DNA of 64,000 bases from Sodiomyces alkalinus F11 (lineage: Eukaryota; Ascomycota; Sordariomycetes; Glomerellales; Plectosphaerellaceae), in contig NW_021167081.1 of the NCBI RefSeq assembly GCF_003711515.1, forward strand, positions 3,652,483 to 3,716,482, given 5' to 3'. Position numbers and translations under genes: made by a program. Each line of letters starts with the position of its first letter. Position 1 is the first letter of the stretch. Positions 23,071-34,392 of this stretch are shown piece by piece. The notes under the pieces are model-generated. The model was not told where the DNA came from and made no database searches. It saw nothing but the letters and a program-made list of their open reading frames with translations.

Positions 23071-25799
23071 CTATATTAGCGTAGAGGGGGAGAAGTTCTC
23101 CTTTTCCTCCTTAAGTATAATAATACCCTATACTACTACGTATTATAGAGTATATCTATCGAGTGCCTCTCGCGTACTTCTTATAATAGTATACTCCTAG
23201 TTTTTTACCTATTTAGCTTAGTATTCGAGAGATATCTCTTTATCTAAGAACCTATACTATATTAAGAGCTATTCTATCTATTATAGGCGCTTATCGAGGG
23301 CCTAGAAGCATAATTCCTAAGCTTTTTAGTCTCGCTCTAGTTATCGGATTTTTCCGGTAGCGTATATTATATAGCTATTAGTTTTATATTCGCTTAACCG
23401 ATACTCGTAGTAGTCGTTTTTAGGTAGTTAGAGGCGAATCTCGCGTCCTTTATCCTTAGTCTCCGTAATAACCTAGTCGTCACGTTATCTCTTTAAATAG
23501 ACTCTATCTTCTAGGGTTTATTCTTCGTTCCGTGGCCAGAAGTTATTAGCCTGTTTACGTTCCTTATACGTAAGGTATATATCCTTGATATAATTAGTCT
23601 GAAGGATTAGGCTATAGCCTAGATAGTTAGCGTGTATTATCTATCTTTTCTTATACATTTAGTACTCGGGTAGTTAATTATCCGGTCCTTATAGGCTTAT
23701 CGTTAGGCCGGTAAAAGTGTCTCGGTCTTCCTAAGCGTGGTAAGGTCGCTAATATACGGTTCGTTACTATTCTTCGCTAATATTCGTAGGTGCTTTATAG
23801 TAGGCGTTATTAAAGCTAAGTTTAGTAAAACGGATATAGTGGGTTTATCTAAGGGGTTCTTCTATAAGCCAGTCGAGTATTCGTAGCTAGATAGCTTCCT
23901 CCTTAATTAGGTTAGCTACTTCTATAAGTCGATACTAGAAGTTTATATTATTATCCGGAATTTCCTCGGACTCTATTTCCTAATCTTACTCTTCGAGCTT
24001 AGTAATTTCCTCCCGTGCGTAACGTGCATAATCCTTTTTCTTAAGCTAGTGTTTTTCTTCGGGAGTAAGTCCTACTTCCTAAAGGGCGCTAAAGCCTCCA
24101 CTACTAGTATTCGTATGGACTTCCTATTTCTTCTTGATCTCTAAGATCTATTTCTATCTTTTAGCTTTTTCCCTTATCTATCCGCGTTCCTAAAGAATTT
24201 CTATAATAGTTTATAAAGCTAGTCTATTATTATCCTAGTCGGGGATTTTAAGGCTATAGTCGTTATCGTACTTGTTACTAGATACTATAACGAGTATCTT
24301 TTAGGGTCTTTTAGGGTAATATCTAGCTCTATCCTTCTCTAATTAGTATACTAGATAATAGTTATCGTAGCAGGTTATCTAATAGAGGTTAGCGTATAGT
24401 ATTTTATCCCTATAAATTTCCAGGTATTTAATAGTGTTAATTTCCTTCTAGGGTTTCTCCCTTCCGATCGTATTAGCCTATTATTACGATCGTTCTCTCT
24501 TAGGCGATTAGTAATTACGCGCGAAGTGGCCTGTTTTATCGTAATTATAGTATTTAACTTTACGTATATCTTTCCTGCCCTGCTTATTATTCTATCGGTT
24601 AATATTATCGAGCTTTATAGGATTATTATAGTACCTATACGAGATACTCCCGAATTAGCGTGGGTATAGTTACTTTTTACCGGTATTAGCTTAGTTCCTC
24701 CTATAGTAAGTAGCGTATATCGTGGTATTTAAGCCCTAGCGTTTCTCTATTTATTATTTAAATTATCGGTTATTAATCCGAATAGCTATAGCTATAAACG
24801 TGCTAAAATCGTCTAGGCGGTTAAGCTTATATAGTTTATCCTTAACTTTATCTTTAAGTCTATAATAATATTAGTCTATAAAGGGTTCGTTATTATAGTT
24901 AAGCTTTAAGGCGATCTATTAAAACTTAGCGGTATAGTCGGCTACTAACTTAGTCTATCGAAGTTTTTTAAGTCGTTAAGTAATAACCCTTTTCTTATGG
25001 GGTTACCTAAAGATACCGCCGAGTCGCTAAGCGAAAACCTTAAAGTCGCCGAAGATAGCTATAATAATATCCTCCCTCTTAGTAGGATCGTTAAGGTGCT
25101 CTAGATAGTCCTTATAGATAGGCTTAAACCACCTATAGGCGTCTCCTATAAGGAGTGCTATAGCGTAGAGAACTTTCGCCTCCTCCGTGTTAAGGGTATC
25201 CTTATAGAATAAGAAATACCCCCGGAGATAGGTTAGGAAGCCTTATAGCTATCCCCGAGTCCTATTATAATTAGGTAGCTCTAGGTATTTATACCTTAGG
25301 TTACTAGGACGTAGTGCCTGAATCTAAGCTCGGAGTTACTAATTCTCTCGGTAGAGTTACGTAATTTAATTATATATAGCTTATAGTAGGTTAGCGGCCA
25401 TGGTAGCTATTATTATAGTATTACTAATATCGTTACCCGTGGTATTAGCATTATTCGATATATTACCTTCTATTAAAAGAGTACTACTCGTTAGGTATTA
25501 AGGTCTACTTACCGAATAGGATCGATTAAAATATTACGACGGCTTCCAGTCCTCTATAATATAGCGGACGATAAAGGATTAGCGTTAAGGTTTTAGTGTA
25601 AAATAAGAAGAGGATATTAACTAAAGAGTAGTAACTATTATTCGTAGTAGTCTAGTCGTAGTTATATTATAAAGACTAGGCGTCTTCTTTATAAGGTAGG
25701 TTTAAGCGTAGAATAGTAATCTAGGTGAAGACTTAGATTAATCGATATCTTATTCTCTAATAGAAGTAAGACCTAGAATACTCTGATATATATATAGTG
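23071..25799 (-). mobile_element. Ty3/gypsy gag relic (minus strand) with 1.2 kb of unassigned downstream frame
   Basis: On the minus strand a gag polyprotein reads from about 25400 down to 24300. It starts M-A-A-N-L-L and continues with A-L-R-P-S-N-L-R, G-D-A-Y-R-W-F, I-F-G-D-F-K, a D-Y-T-A-K-F block and L-K-D-K-V-K-D-K-L. These are the usual capsid blocks of fungal Metaviridae. A CCHC zinc knuckle lies at 24552-24511 with its three Cys codons turned to Tyr. Below 24300 a Lys/Glu-rich frame with Gln-type stops continues to about 23300, but no protease, RT or integrase motif appears. Either pol was lost or the element never had it. Stops fall where Gln or Trp would be expected. Confidence 0.65.
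24511..24552 (-). other. Gag zinc knuckle with all Cys turned to Tyr
   Basis: The minus strand reads Y-Y-N-Y-D-K-T-G-H-F-A-R-N-Y where the nucleocapsid motif C-x2-C-x4-H-x4-C is expected. Each Cys position is TAC, as TGC-to-TAC (G to A) would give. The spacing and the His are intact, so the identification is firm although metal binding is lost. Confidence 0.8.
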
Positions 25800-26048
25800 T
25801 AGTTCACTAAGCCACGGGTAAATAGAGTTACGTTATTTACTAGTGCCCTGGTGAACGTCCTAACCTGTTCACCGTCCCCTCCGTAAACACTTCGCGATAC
25901 CCTACGTACTAGTGTATCCGTCTTGGCGTAGTCACGTGTCAGGGTATGTGATCCCTCTTTCCTGAATTATCTTCTGGTAACGTCCTAGTATGTCACGTAC
26001 CAGTGTATCCTTCGTGCTGTTACATAGTTGGGCCCGTTGGCCGTAACA
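25800..26048 (-). repeat. LTR-like segment of the minus-strand gypsy relic, little RIP
   Basis: On the minus strand it begins TGTTACGGCCAACGGGCC at 26048, as LTRs of this family do, and it lies just upstream of the gag frame. CA and TG are frequent here, in contrast to the gag, so the segment escaped most mutation. The phrase GGATACACTRGTACGT appears twice on the minus strand (near 26006 and 25919). The inner boundary is uncertain and no partner LTR was found. Confidence 0.45.
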
Positions 26049-26054
26049 CGCCTA

Positions 26055-27300
26055 TTTTCTATAAAGGAGGCTACCTATTTAACTAGATTCGAGGGTAGTT
26101 AGAGGTCTTAAAGGGTTCTTAGTAGCTAAGGGCGGGCGATGTAGTCGAAGGCTCCTTTAATATCTAAAAATAGCGTAGAAATTACAGCGTTTTACCGTGA
26201 TTTACGCTATTTTTCGATATAGTAGAGGAGAAGAAGGGCCGTATCGATAGCGGATCGTTATTTTCTACCCCCTATCTAATTAGGATATAGAAGATCGTCG
26301 CGGGTATTCGCTAAAATGCTAAGCCTAGCAGCTATAACCCTCTTAAGGACTTTACCTAAGCAGTTTAGAAGGGCTATAATCCTATAAGATTTAGGATTAG
26401 AATAGTCCTTCTTCCCTGGCTTTAGTAGGATAACCCCTAGGGCCTCTTTCTAGTAGGCAGGGTGGTGGCCTGCTGAAAAGAACGCTAAGTAGGCCTTTAA
26501 AAAGGGCCCGGGAATAGCCTTATAGACCTATTAGATCGGCTATAAGCTTATCCTATTAGGCCCTAGGGCTTTCCCCTTAGCAGCTCTAAAGATAGCGCGT
26601 TATAGTTCTGTAGCCTAAACTCTAGGCCACTCCCACGGTCTTCTAAGGCCCTTACTGCGTAATCTAGTCAGGCTCTAGGGACCGTTAGAAGGCTTAGAGG
26701 GGCCTAGGTCCCCCGAAGGGCCTATAAATACAGGGGCTTTAGGGGCGTCGGTGGCGGAGGGAAAAGGGGTCTAAAGAAGGGCGTTATATTTTTTATCGAA
26801 GGCGTAGGCTTTTTATTTTATAGGCGTTTGAATCGGTGGGATCTTCGTATGTAGGCCGCTTTTCGTGTAGTTATAGGCATTAAAAATCTCCAGACCTTTA
26901 GCGTTAGCTAGGAAGGCCTCCAAGTGGTTCTTTTTTGCTGTTTTCACTGCCCTATAATAGGCGTTTCGAGCTTCTTTCTAGGTGGTTTCTAGAGCCGCTA
27001 GCCGGGTAGCCGAGGCCCCCTTTTTAGCTTTTCTAAAAACCCTAAAAGCCCTATTAGCTGTTTTTCGCAGGGCTTTTAGCTCTAGGGTCCACCACGGTTT
27101 CGAACGCTCTAATACCTTTAGCTCCGGTATAAAGGCCTTAATAGCTAGGGAAATAGTATCCGATAGGTAGCGACCTATAGAGTCCTAGTCCGAGGCGTCG
27201 ATAGCCTGTTACAGGTATTAGTTAAGGCTAGGTTCTAGGCTCTTTAGGGTACTAGTAAATAGATTCTAGTCCGCTAGCCTATAATTATAGGCCGGTAGAA
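26055..27300 (-). mobile_element. LINE B fragment (second copy), minus strand
   Basis: On the minus strand the endonuclease-RT linker K-P-W-W-T-L-E-L-K-A-L-R-K-T-A-N-R-A-F lies near 27110-27050. It is followed by the G-L-R-R-P-W-E-W-P block (near 26640) and the RT palm block L-D-I-K-G-A-F-D-Y-I near 26167-26138. The last two match LINE B at 2900 and 3368. The fragment ends inside RT at about 26055, so it is truncated at both ends. An open frame on the plus strand at 26982-27170 is its shadow. Confidence 0.7.
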
Positions 27301-27323
27301 GGGATCTATGTATAGGACCTTTA

Positions 27324-27537
27324 TATTACGGGTTAACCCCGGTATAGAGGATCCGGCTATACTCCAGATCTTCCTAACTACGCGCTTAGTTACCAGACCT
27401 ATATCACTAAGTTATCACTACCTTATAGCTAGCCTAGCGCTATAGATTTTTCTCCTTTTCCTTCTGCCTTCCTTAATTCTAGATAATCTATTATTACGAC
27501 CTTACTTAGTGCCACGACCTATAACCAGTCGTTTATA
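27324..27537 (+). repeat. 5' LTR of chromovirus 1
   Basis: This 214-bp LTR begins TATTACGGGTTAACCCC (RIP form of TGTTACGG) and ends TCGTTTATA. It pairs with an equally long copy at 34179-34392, from which it differs almost only by C/T and G/A changes. Confidence 0.9.
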
Positions 27538-30500
27538 TATCTAGAACTTAGCGATACCCAGACGCTATACTAGCGATAGATTAGGATTCTAACGCTACCG
27601 CCTAATGGCTAAGCCCTCTCTATAAACAATATACCGATATTAACTTAAGGCTCGCTCCGATATAAGAATACTACTTAGAAATATACTAATTTATACACCG
27701 ATATCGCGCGAGAGAAGAAGCCGACGAGCGATAACGCTAGTTAGTCGAATAGCTTATAGCCCGGCTCCTAGGACCGCCTACCCCGTAGAACCTAATACCG
27801 CTTAACCTAAATATTCCGGCTCCCTCGTAGATCCCGATAATCCTTATACTAATAGAGTCTACCCTATCACCGGTTCTATCGCCTACGCTATAGCTGATAA
27901 TAATAATAATCGCCCTAACCTTAACGGCGATACCCCGTAAGACCGTTAATAGCCCGGCGAAATTCTTAGGGAAATAAGTATACTATAGCGCGTAGGCCTA
28001 CGCGATATGGCAAAAGCTTATAATCGATAGCGATTTATCCTAGAATAATATATAAGCTTAGTATATAATCTATAATTACCTAAGGCCCGAAGTATAATAG
28101 GTTATATCGGCCTTTTATAAAAATAATAGGCCGGGTAAGCTTATAGACCCTAATAATTTTATAGCGTATCTCGATTATACCTACCTTAGCCCTATAGAAT
28201 AATCACGGGCCGCCTAAGCCTTACGTATGATTTATTAACGAACTGATAAGCTATTTACTGCCTTCTTACCCTATTTTAAAAGATAGATCGCCTTTACGCG
28301 TAATACCGAATAAGAAGCCACTATATAGATCTTATACCTTAAAGGAGTAATTACTTCGCGATTTAGGAATAAACTTATCTCAGCCTAAATCTCTATTAAC
28401 CACTATACTATATAGGTTAACGGCGTGTAAAAGATTATTAGGAAACTTAAAGGCTATTAATTTAAATAAAACTATAATAAATAAGCTTACGACTATATAA
28501 CCGCGAAGAAGGATACCGACGGCGACATAAAGATAGGGCGGAGTAAACCGTATTAATAATAGGAAGGCGAAGTAAGAGACTCAGATATACTATAATTATA
28601 ATAAGAAGGGGTATATCGCGCGGAACTATAAAAAGCTAAAGGAAGACTAGGACACGGTCCGGAAAGTTAAGGAGACTTATATAAAAGATCGCGATAAAAG
28701 CGGGGATAAGTCGACTAATAAGGATAACTCGGAAAAAGAGTAGCTCTAACACGAAAACGGGCGTTAAAGCTGATAGCCGCGATACAGCGGGAGTAGAAGG
28801 CGTTTAAAGTGCGTACTAGTAATAACCCGGCACTTATAATAGCTAGAGTAAATAAATAGCGTATCCTCGCCCTTATTAATATTAGTTACGACTACTATAC
28901 TGCTATAAGTAAATAGTTTACCTAAAGACTCTAATTACCGTTAGTCGATAAGACGAATCGACTATTAAATAGCTTCTCGGAAGCTACTAGGACTATTAAT
29001 AGCGCGGGGATCACCGTCTATACGCTTAAGATTAGCGGTTACCCGTAAAGGATATTCGTATATATAATACCCGGGCTTAACTAAGACGTGTTTCTCGGGA
29101 AGCCTTAAATAGAATAAAACGATATAATATATTACGCTAAAGATAAACTGCTTTACTACGGAGTAGTCAGATTAAATATACGACTTTATTACGAAAAAGA
29201 ACCTATTAGAGTATAAGCTATCCGCGACGCCTATTCAGTTACGGGATCTATATTTACGGGTACTATTCGATAACTATAACGGAAAGGTAAAGAAGTCTTA
29301 ATCCAGGGAGTAAGCCTAAGAGATATCGAAAAAGCGTTATATAAGAAATAACTAGTAGACCCGAAAGACTTTATACCCGAAAAGTTACTACGAAAATTCG
29401 GTAACTTATTCGCCCCCGATAAGGCTACTTAATTACCGCTATACCGATTAGGAGTCGATTATAAGGTAAACCTTATACCCGGAAACGATAATAAGGAACT
29501 ATCGCTTCCCTAAAGGCCGCTCTATAATATATTAAGAGAAAAACTATTAGTAATACGGAAAATACTTACTAACCTAATGGATAAAGGATTTATCCATGCT
29601 AGTAGTTCGGAAGCCGTGGCTCCTATCCTCTTTATAAGAAAGCTAGGCGGAGGACTTTAATTCTATTACGACTATTAAGCGTTAAACGCGATTACTAAGT
29701 AAGACTATTATCTATTTCCCTTAATCGCTAAGATACTATAAAACCTAAGCTAAGTAAAATAGTTTACGAAGCTTAATATAATCGCCGCCTTCTATAAGAT
29801 TAGTATAACCCTAGGACACGACTATAAGACCGTGTTCTGAACTCGGTTTAGGCTCTTCGAATAGCTTATCTACCCGTTCGGCCTAAATAAGGCTCCCGCG
29901 ACTTTCTAGCAATATATTAATAAGACACTATAGCGCTTCCTAAATAACTTTATCACCGCTTATATCGACGATATCTAAATCTACTCTAATAGGGGTTAGG
30001 CCGACTATAAAGCGAAGGTAAGCAGGTACTCCGTGTACTCGTGGACGCCGGCCTAAACCTAAATCCGTTAAAGTATAAGTTTAGTGTAAAGACCGTGAAA
30101 TACCTATAACGGTTAAGGGCGTATGAAGCTTTTTAGGGTTTACGAATTATTACCGAATCTTTAATAAGAATTTTTCGGGGATCTTAGCCCTATTAATAGT
30201 ACTAGCTAAGAAAGACTATACCTTTTCATAGGGTCCTAAGGAAAAAGCGGCCTTTCGCGAGCTAAAGGCCAGGTTCTAAGAAGGACTAATACTATAATAA
30301 TAGGACCTAGTAAATAAGATATTTATTAAGACGGAGTACTCGGAGTTTACCCTTAGGGGTAGCCTATTATAAGAAAACGCGGACGGAAATCGCTGTATAG
30401 TCGTATACTACTCTTATAAACTTAATAAAGCGGAATATAACTACCTAATCTACAATAAGGAAATACTAGTAATCATAAGCTATTTAATAACGTAGCGGGC

Positions 30501-32130
30501 TAAGCTTATTAGTTATAGGTAATTTATAGTCCTCTTTAATTATAAGTCCTTTAAATACTTTATAATAAAGCGAACGCTTACTAAGCGATAAAGCCGATAG
30601 GCCGGCGAGCTTATATAGTTTAACTTTATACTCGAGTATCGGAAAGGAAAGGATAATACGATAGCGGATATCCTCTCGCGTTAATAGTAAGATAAGCCCT
30701 AAGATATAACGGATAAATAGGAGTAATCTTATTATATTTAATTAATTCCCGATACCGCGATTCTACCTAGTATTCGCTATATTAATAGCGGTTAATCGAT
30801 CTTTAAGGCGGACTAAGAGCTATAGCGATTATAGGATAAGACGCTTATAACCGACGAATCATATTAAGGAGCCTTATCTACGGTTACTAAAGAAGAATAA
30901 TAGTTCCTACTATTATTAGAATTAAAGCTATAAATAGCCGAGTACTTAGTCTCTACGACTAGGTTACTATTATTCCGCGACCGAATTTAGGTACCCGGGT
31001 TTATTAAAGGGTTAATATCACGAGGGAGGATTATCTAGTTAATTCACGATTTAATAATCGGAGGATACCCCGGATATAAAAACACTATCGCCTTAGTAGC
31101 GCGTCGCTTCTTCTAGCTAAGGATAAGTAAGGATATCCGACGATTTATCCGGAACTATAACGTCTACGCAAAAAGGTATATATAGAGAAATACGCAATAA
31201 GGCCTTTTACGCCCCCTCCCGGTACTAGAACGAATGTAAAGTAACCTATTAATAGATTTTATAACGGACTTCCTATTAGCCGGCGAGAAGAAGGCGTGTT
31301 ACCTTTAGGTTATTATAGACCGTTTAACTAAGGCGGTGATATTAGAAGCGATAGAGATAATAGAAGCCGAAGCTTACGCGGAATAGTTCCTATACTATTA
31401 TTTCCGGTTCCACGGAATACCTAGGTCGATTATTGATAACTAAGGCTTAAACGAAGTAAGTAGGTTTTAGAAGCACTTTTATAAGCTCGCACGGATATCG
31501 TATAAGCTTAGTATAGTATACTACCCCTAGACCGATAAAGTAATAAAGCGTATAAACTAAGAAGTATAAGCTTATTTATAAGCCTTTATCTATTACGCTT
31601 AGGACGACTAGGATCGCCTACTACGAGTAGTATAACTAGCCTTAAATAACCGCGAGAGCTGCGTAACGGGGTTTAGTCCTTTCTTCTTAGAATATAGCTA
31701 CTATCTCGATCCGATCCAGATAACTAAGGAGCCCCCTTCGGAACCTAGAGTATTAATAGCCTATAACCTACTACGCCGTTTATAGAAAACGACCGAGTTC
31801 GCCTAGGCCGTGATTATATCGATATAGCTTAAAAATAAGGAATCTACTAACTAATATCGTATACCGGCTAAGCGTTTTAAGGTTAACGACTTAGTCTAGC
31901 TATCATTAGCTAATTATTCGACTCCGCGACTTTTATAAAAACTTAACTAGCTCTATCGTAAATACCAAGTTAAAAAGGTAATTAGCCTATATATAGTTAA
32001 GCTCGCCGTGCTATCGTAGATCTACCCTTAAATCCACGTAGACTTATTACGTCTCGCGGGCGATAACCCCTTTCCGGGATACGTATTAGATAACCCTTAA
32101 CTACCGCTTATTCGAGAAATAACCGATAAT

Positions 32131-32254
32131 TAAGAATAGGAAGTTAAGGAAAGCCTCTACGCGAGGACGAAAAGGCGAGGTCGGGGATTAAGACGTGAAG
32201 TACTAGTATAATAGGTAGGATACTATAAGTCTATATAGGAACCTCTAGAACTAT
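32131..32254 (+). pseudogene. Integrase C-terminal chromodomain (chromovirus 1)
   Basis: The frame reads E-V-K-E-S-L-Y-A-R-T-K-R-R-G-R-G and then E-V-L-V followed by G-Y and E-P-L-E. This matches the chromodomain core (E-x-I-L-x-x-R ... Y-L-V-K-W-x-G-Y ... W-E-P). The aromatic Trp codons are now stops. In chromoviruses the domain steers integration to heterochromatin marked by H3K9 methylation; that function is family knowledge. Confidence 0.75.
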
Positions 32255-32429
32255 TAGCGTAAACGCGGGTACTCGATAAGTTTAAAGGGAAATTCGGCTT
32301 ACTAATAATAAACGATAGCCTATTAGATACCTTCGCGTTATTATAATACAGGAACCGATATATAAGCGATTATATCGTGATAATTAGAAAGGAGTAAAAG
32401 TCGGATTTAGTTTAGGCCGGATAGGCCCC

Positions 32430-33230
32430 GCGCCCTAGCCACGCTTAATATAAGCCTAGATTAATATCCTCGGCCTTAAAATCGCTATCCTCGGGATTAA
32501 CGACTTCCGTATAAGTTTTACCCTTATCGCCCCGTTATAGGTTAGAGTCTATCTCCTTAATCTAATTATCGTCTTTATTATCGCTATTATCGGGGATTAT
32601 AACCACGCTAACGACGGTTATACCTATAAGCGTAAAAGCCCGTTTATATTCTATATATTATTAAAGTTCGGAGATTATAATATTAGCGCGACCGAGTATA
32701 AGTATCTCCCTTAGTAGCCGAGTATACTCCCTTTACTCTATAAGACTAAAGTGTTTAAAGTCTTTATCCGATAATATTAACCCCGATAAAGGAGTAGGAG
32801 TAGTAGGGTAAGCGTTCTTTTCCGCTATAATATTAGGAGGGATTAGACTTAAAACTACTACCTTACCTATAACCTTATAAGCAGGAGATAAGGCTAGCTA
32901 TTCCGCCTTAATAATAACCTCCTTTAAAGGCGATACGTTTAGTCCCGACGCTATCTTTTCTATAACCTCTAAGGGAGGAGAACAGACTAATATAACCACC
33001 TTATTAGCGACCTCTATTACCGGAGGAAGTAAGACTAGTTTAGCTAGCTTATTAATAACCTTAGGAGATGGCAGCGAGGCCAACTATAATACTACCGCTT
33101 CTTAGACCTCCTAAGGAGGAGAAAGGGCTACGCGATTACCGTGCTAAAAGCCTCCACGGGATATATAGCTATAGGTAATATCGTCGTTATCGCTTCCTTA
33201 GCTCTAAGGGTATCCTAAAACGCCGCGGAG
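32430..33230 (-). pseudogene. Antisense reading-frame relic between chromodomain and 3' LTR
   Basis: On the minus strand one frame stays open except for TAA/TAG at Gln- or Trp-like positions. It begins with about six tandem repeats of roughly 16 residues of the form (S)-P-P-x-E-V-I-x-K-x-A-x-L-x-L; the longest open part is 33083-32898. A non-repetitive part and an acidic tail follow (I-I-P-D-N-S-D-N-K-D-D-N, with Asn probably from Asp). The opposite, sense strand of the retrotransposon shows no comparable frame. I do not recognise the protein. Its true start is unknown and may lie up to about 33.5 kb. The repeat pattern argues for a real former gene, not chance. Confidence 0.5.
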
Positions 33231-34178
33231 GTATTAAGATACGGTTCGTACTCCTAGAAAAAGAGTTAGCGATACTATAGCGACCTCTTAAGGGGGAGGA
33301 AGTCTTATAGAGGCGTTCTTATTATCGTTACTAATAAGGGTAGCCGTCTCGAATAATCTCTACGCGTATCCTTTAAGGTATACTAGGAGAGGAGTATACC
33401 GGTATATCTTCATAGAGTATATATAGTATTTCTTCCCCTAACTAGTCTAGCTACGATAAAGGCGCTTATACTTCCTATCAATAACGTCGCGCGTGTAAAG
33501 AAGGTATAGCTTAGTATAAATACTACTAGGAGGGTGCTTAGGAGGCTAACTACCCGCCGATTTCTTCTTCTTAGGCAGCGGTAAAGGCGATAACACGAAC
33601 TATTATATAGTTAGTATCGCCTTAAAACGTAAAAGCGTTATACCTATATCCTTATCTGCGGCACGCTTACTATTATTATTACCCTTATTATCGCTAAGGG
33701 CTAATACCGTCTATAAAAATAATATGAGTTAGCGAAAGGTTCCTAATAAAAAGATCGTAAACGAGAGACGGCTTACCTTAAACGGGAACTCTTAAACTAA
33801 CTCAGTATTACTATTATTATCTAAGGACGGGCGATATTAGAGGAATCGTCGTTATAAGGAAGAACGAGTATATACGTAACCGTTATTATTATTATTATTA
33901 TTATTAAAGGTAGGGAGGGGAATAGAGGAAGAGAGGGCCTACGAGGAACATAAGGCCGATATATCTATGGATAGTATCTACGCGAGGGTAGCCTATATTA
34001 TTATTTCGGGCACGTAAATAAAGGTTAGTAGGCTACCTAAGATTTCTTTAATATCGAGGTAAGGGCGAGGTAAAATAAAGGGATATAACTATTCCTTTAT
34101 CACCGTGATATAAGGGGGAGCCGAACTATAATGGTAACACGTGGTTATATAACCCCCGGAGGGAGAGGGGGGGGATAA

Positions 34179-34392
34179 TATTACGGGTTAACCCCGATAT
34201 AGAGGATCCGGCTATACTCCGGATCTTCCTAACTACGCGCTTAGTTAATAGACCTATATCGCTAAGTTATCGGTACCTTATAGCTAGCCTAGCGCTATAG
34301 ACTTTTCTCCTTTTCCTTCTTCCTTCCTTAGTTTTAGATAATCTATTATTACGACCTTACTTAGTACCACGACCTATGACTAGTCGTTTACA
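34179..34392 (+). repeat. 3' LTR of chromovirus 1
   Basis: The 214-bp partner of 27324-27537 begins TATTACGGGTTAACCCCG and ends GTCGTTTACA. The final CA is intact here but TA in the 5' copy. A purine tract rich in G precedes it (34160-34175), serving as the polypurine primer. Confidence 0.9.

Larger units (their letters stand above)
27324..34392 (+). mobile_element. Chromovirus 1: two-LTR Ty3/gypsy element with chromodomain
   Basis: A full-length 7.07-kb element. After the 5' LTR, gag runs about 27650-28750 with a CCHC knuckle at 28588-28629 reduced to Y-x2-Y-x4-Y-x4-Y. RT spans about 29550-30150, with F-T-K-L-N-I-I-A-A-F near 29763 and A-Y-I-D-D-I at 29958-29975. RNase H is about 30300-30700. 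Integrase core blocks (D-F-I-T-D-F near 31255, Y-Y-P-x-T-D near 31520, A-L-N-N-R-E near 31645) precede a C-terminal chromodomain at about 32131-32254. A further 1.9 kb separates the chromodomain from a purine tract (34160-34175) and the 3' LTR. Gln/Trp stops are dense throughout. No matching target-site duplication was found: CTTTA lies before the element and AGGTT after it. Confidence 0.88.

Noticed and set aside
26982..27170. Plus-strand 62-codon frame
   Set aside because: It is the reverse of the LINE endonuclease-RT linker (K-P-W-W-T block) on the minus strand.
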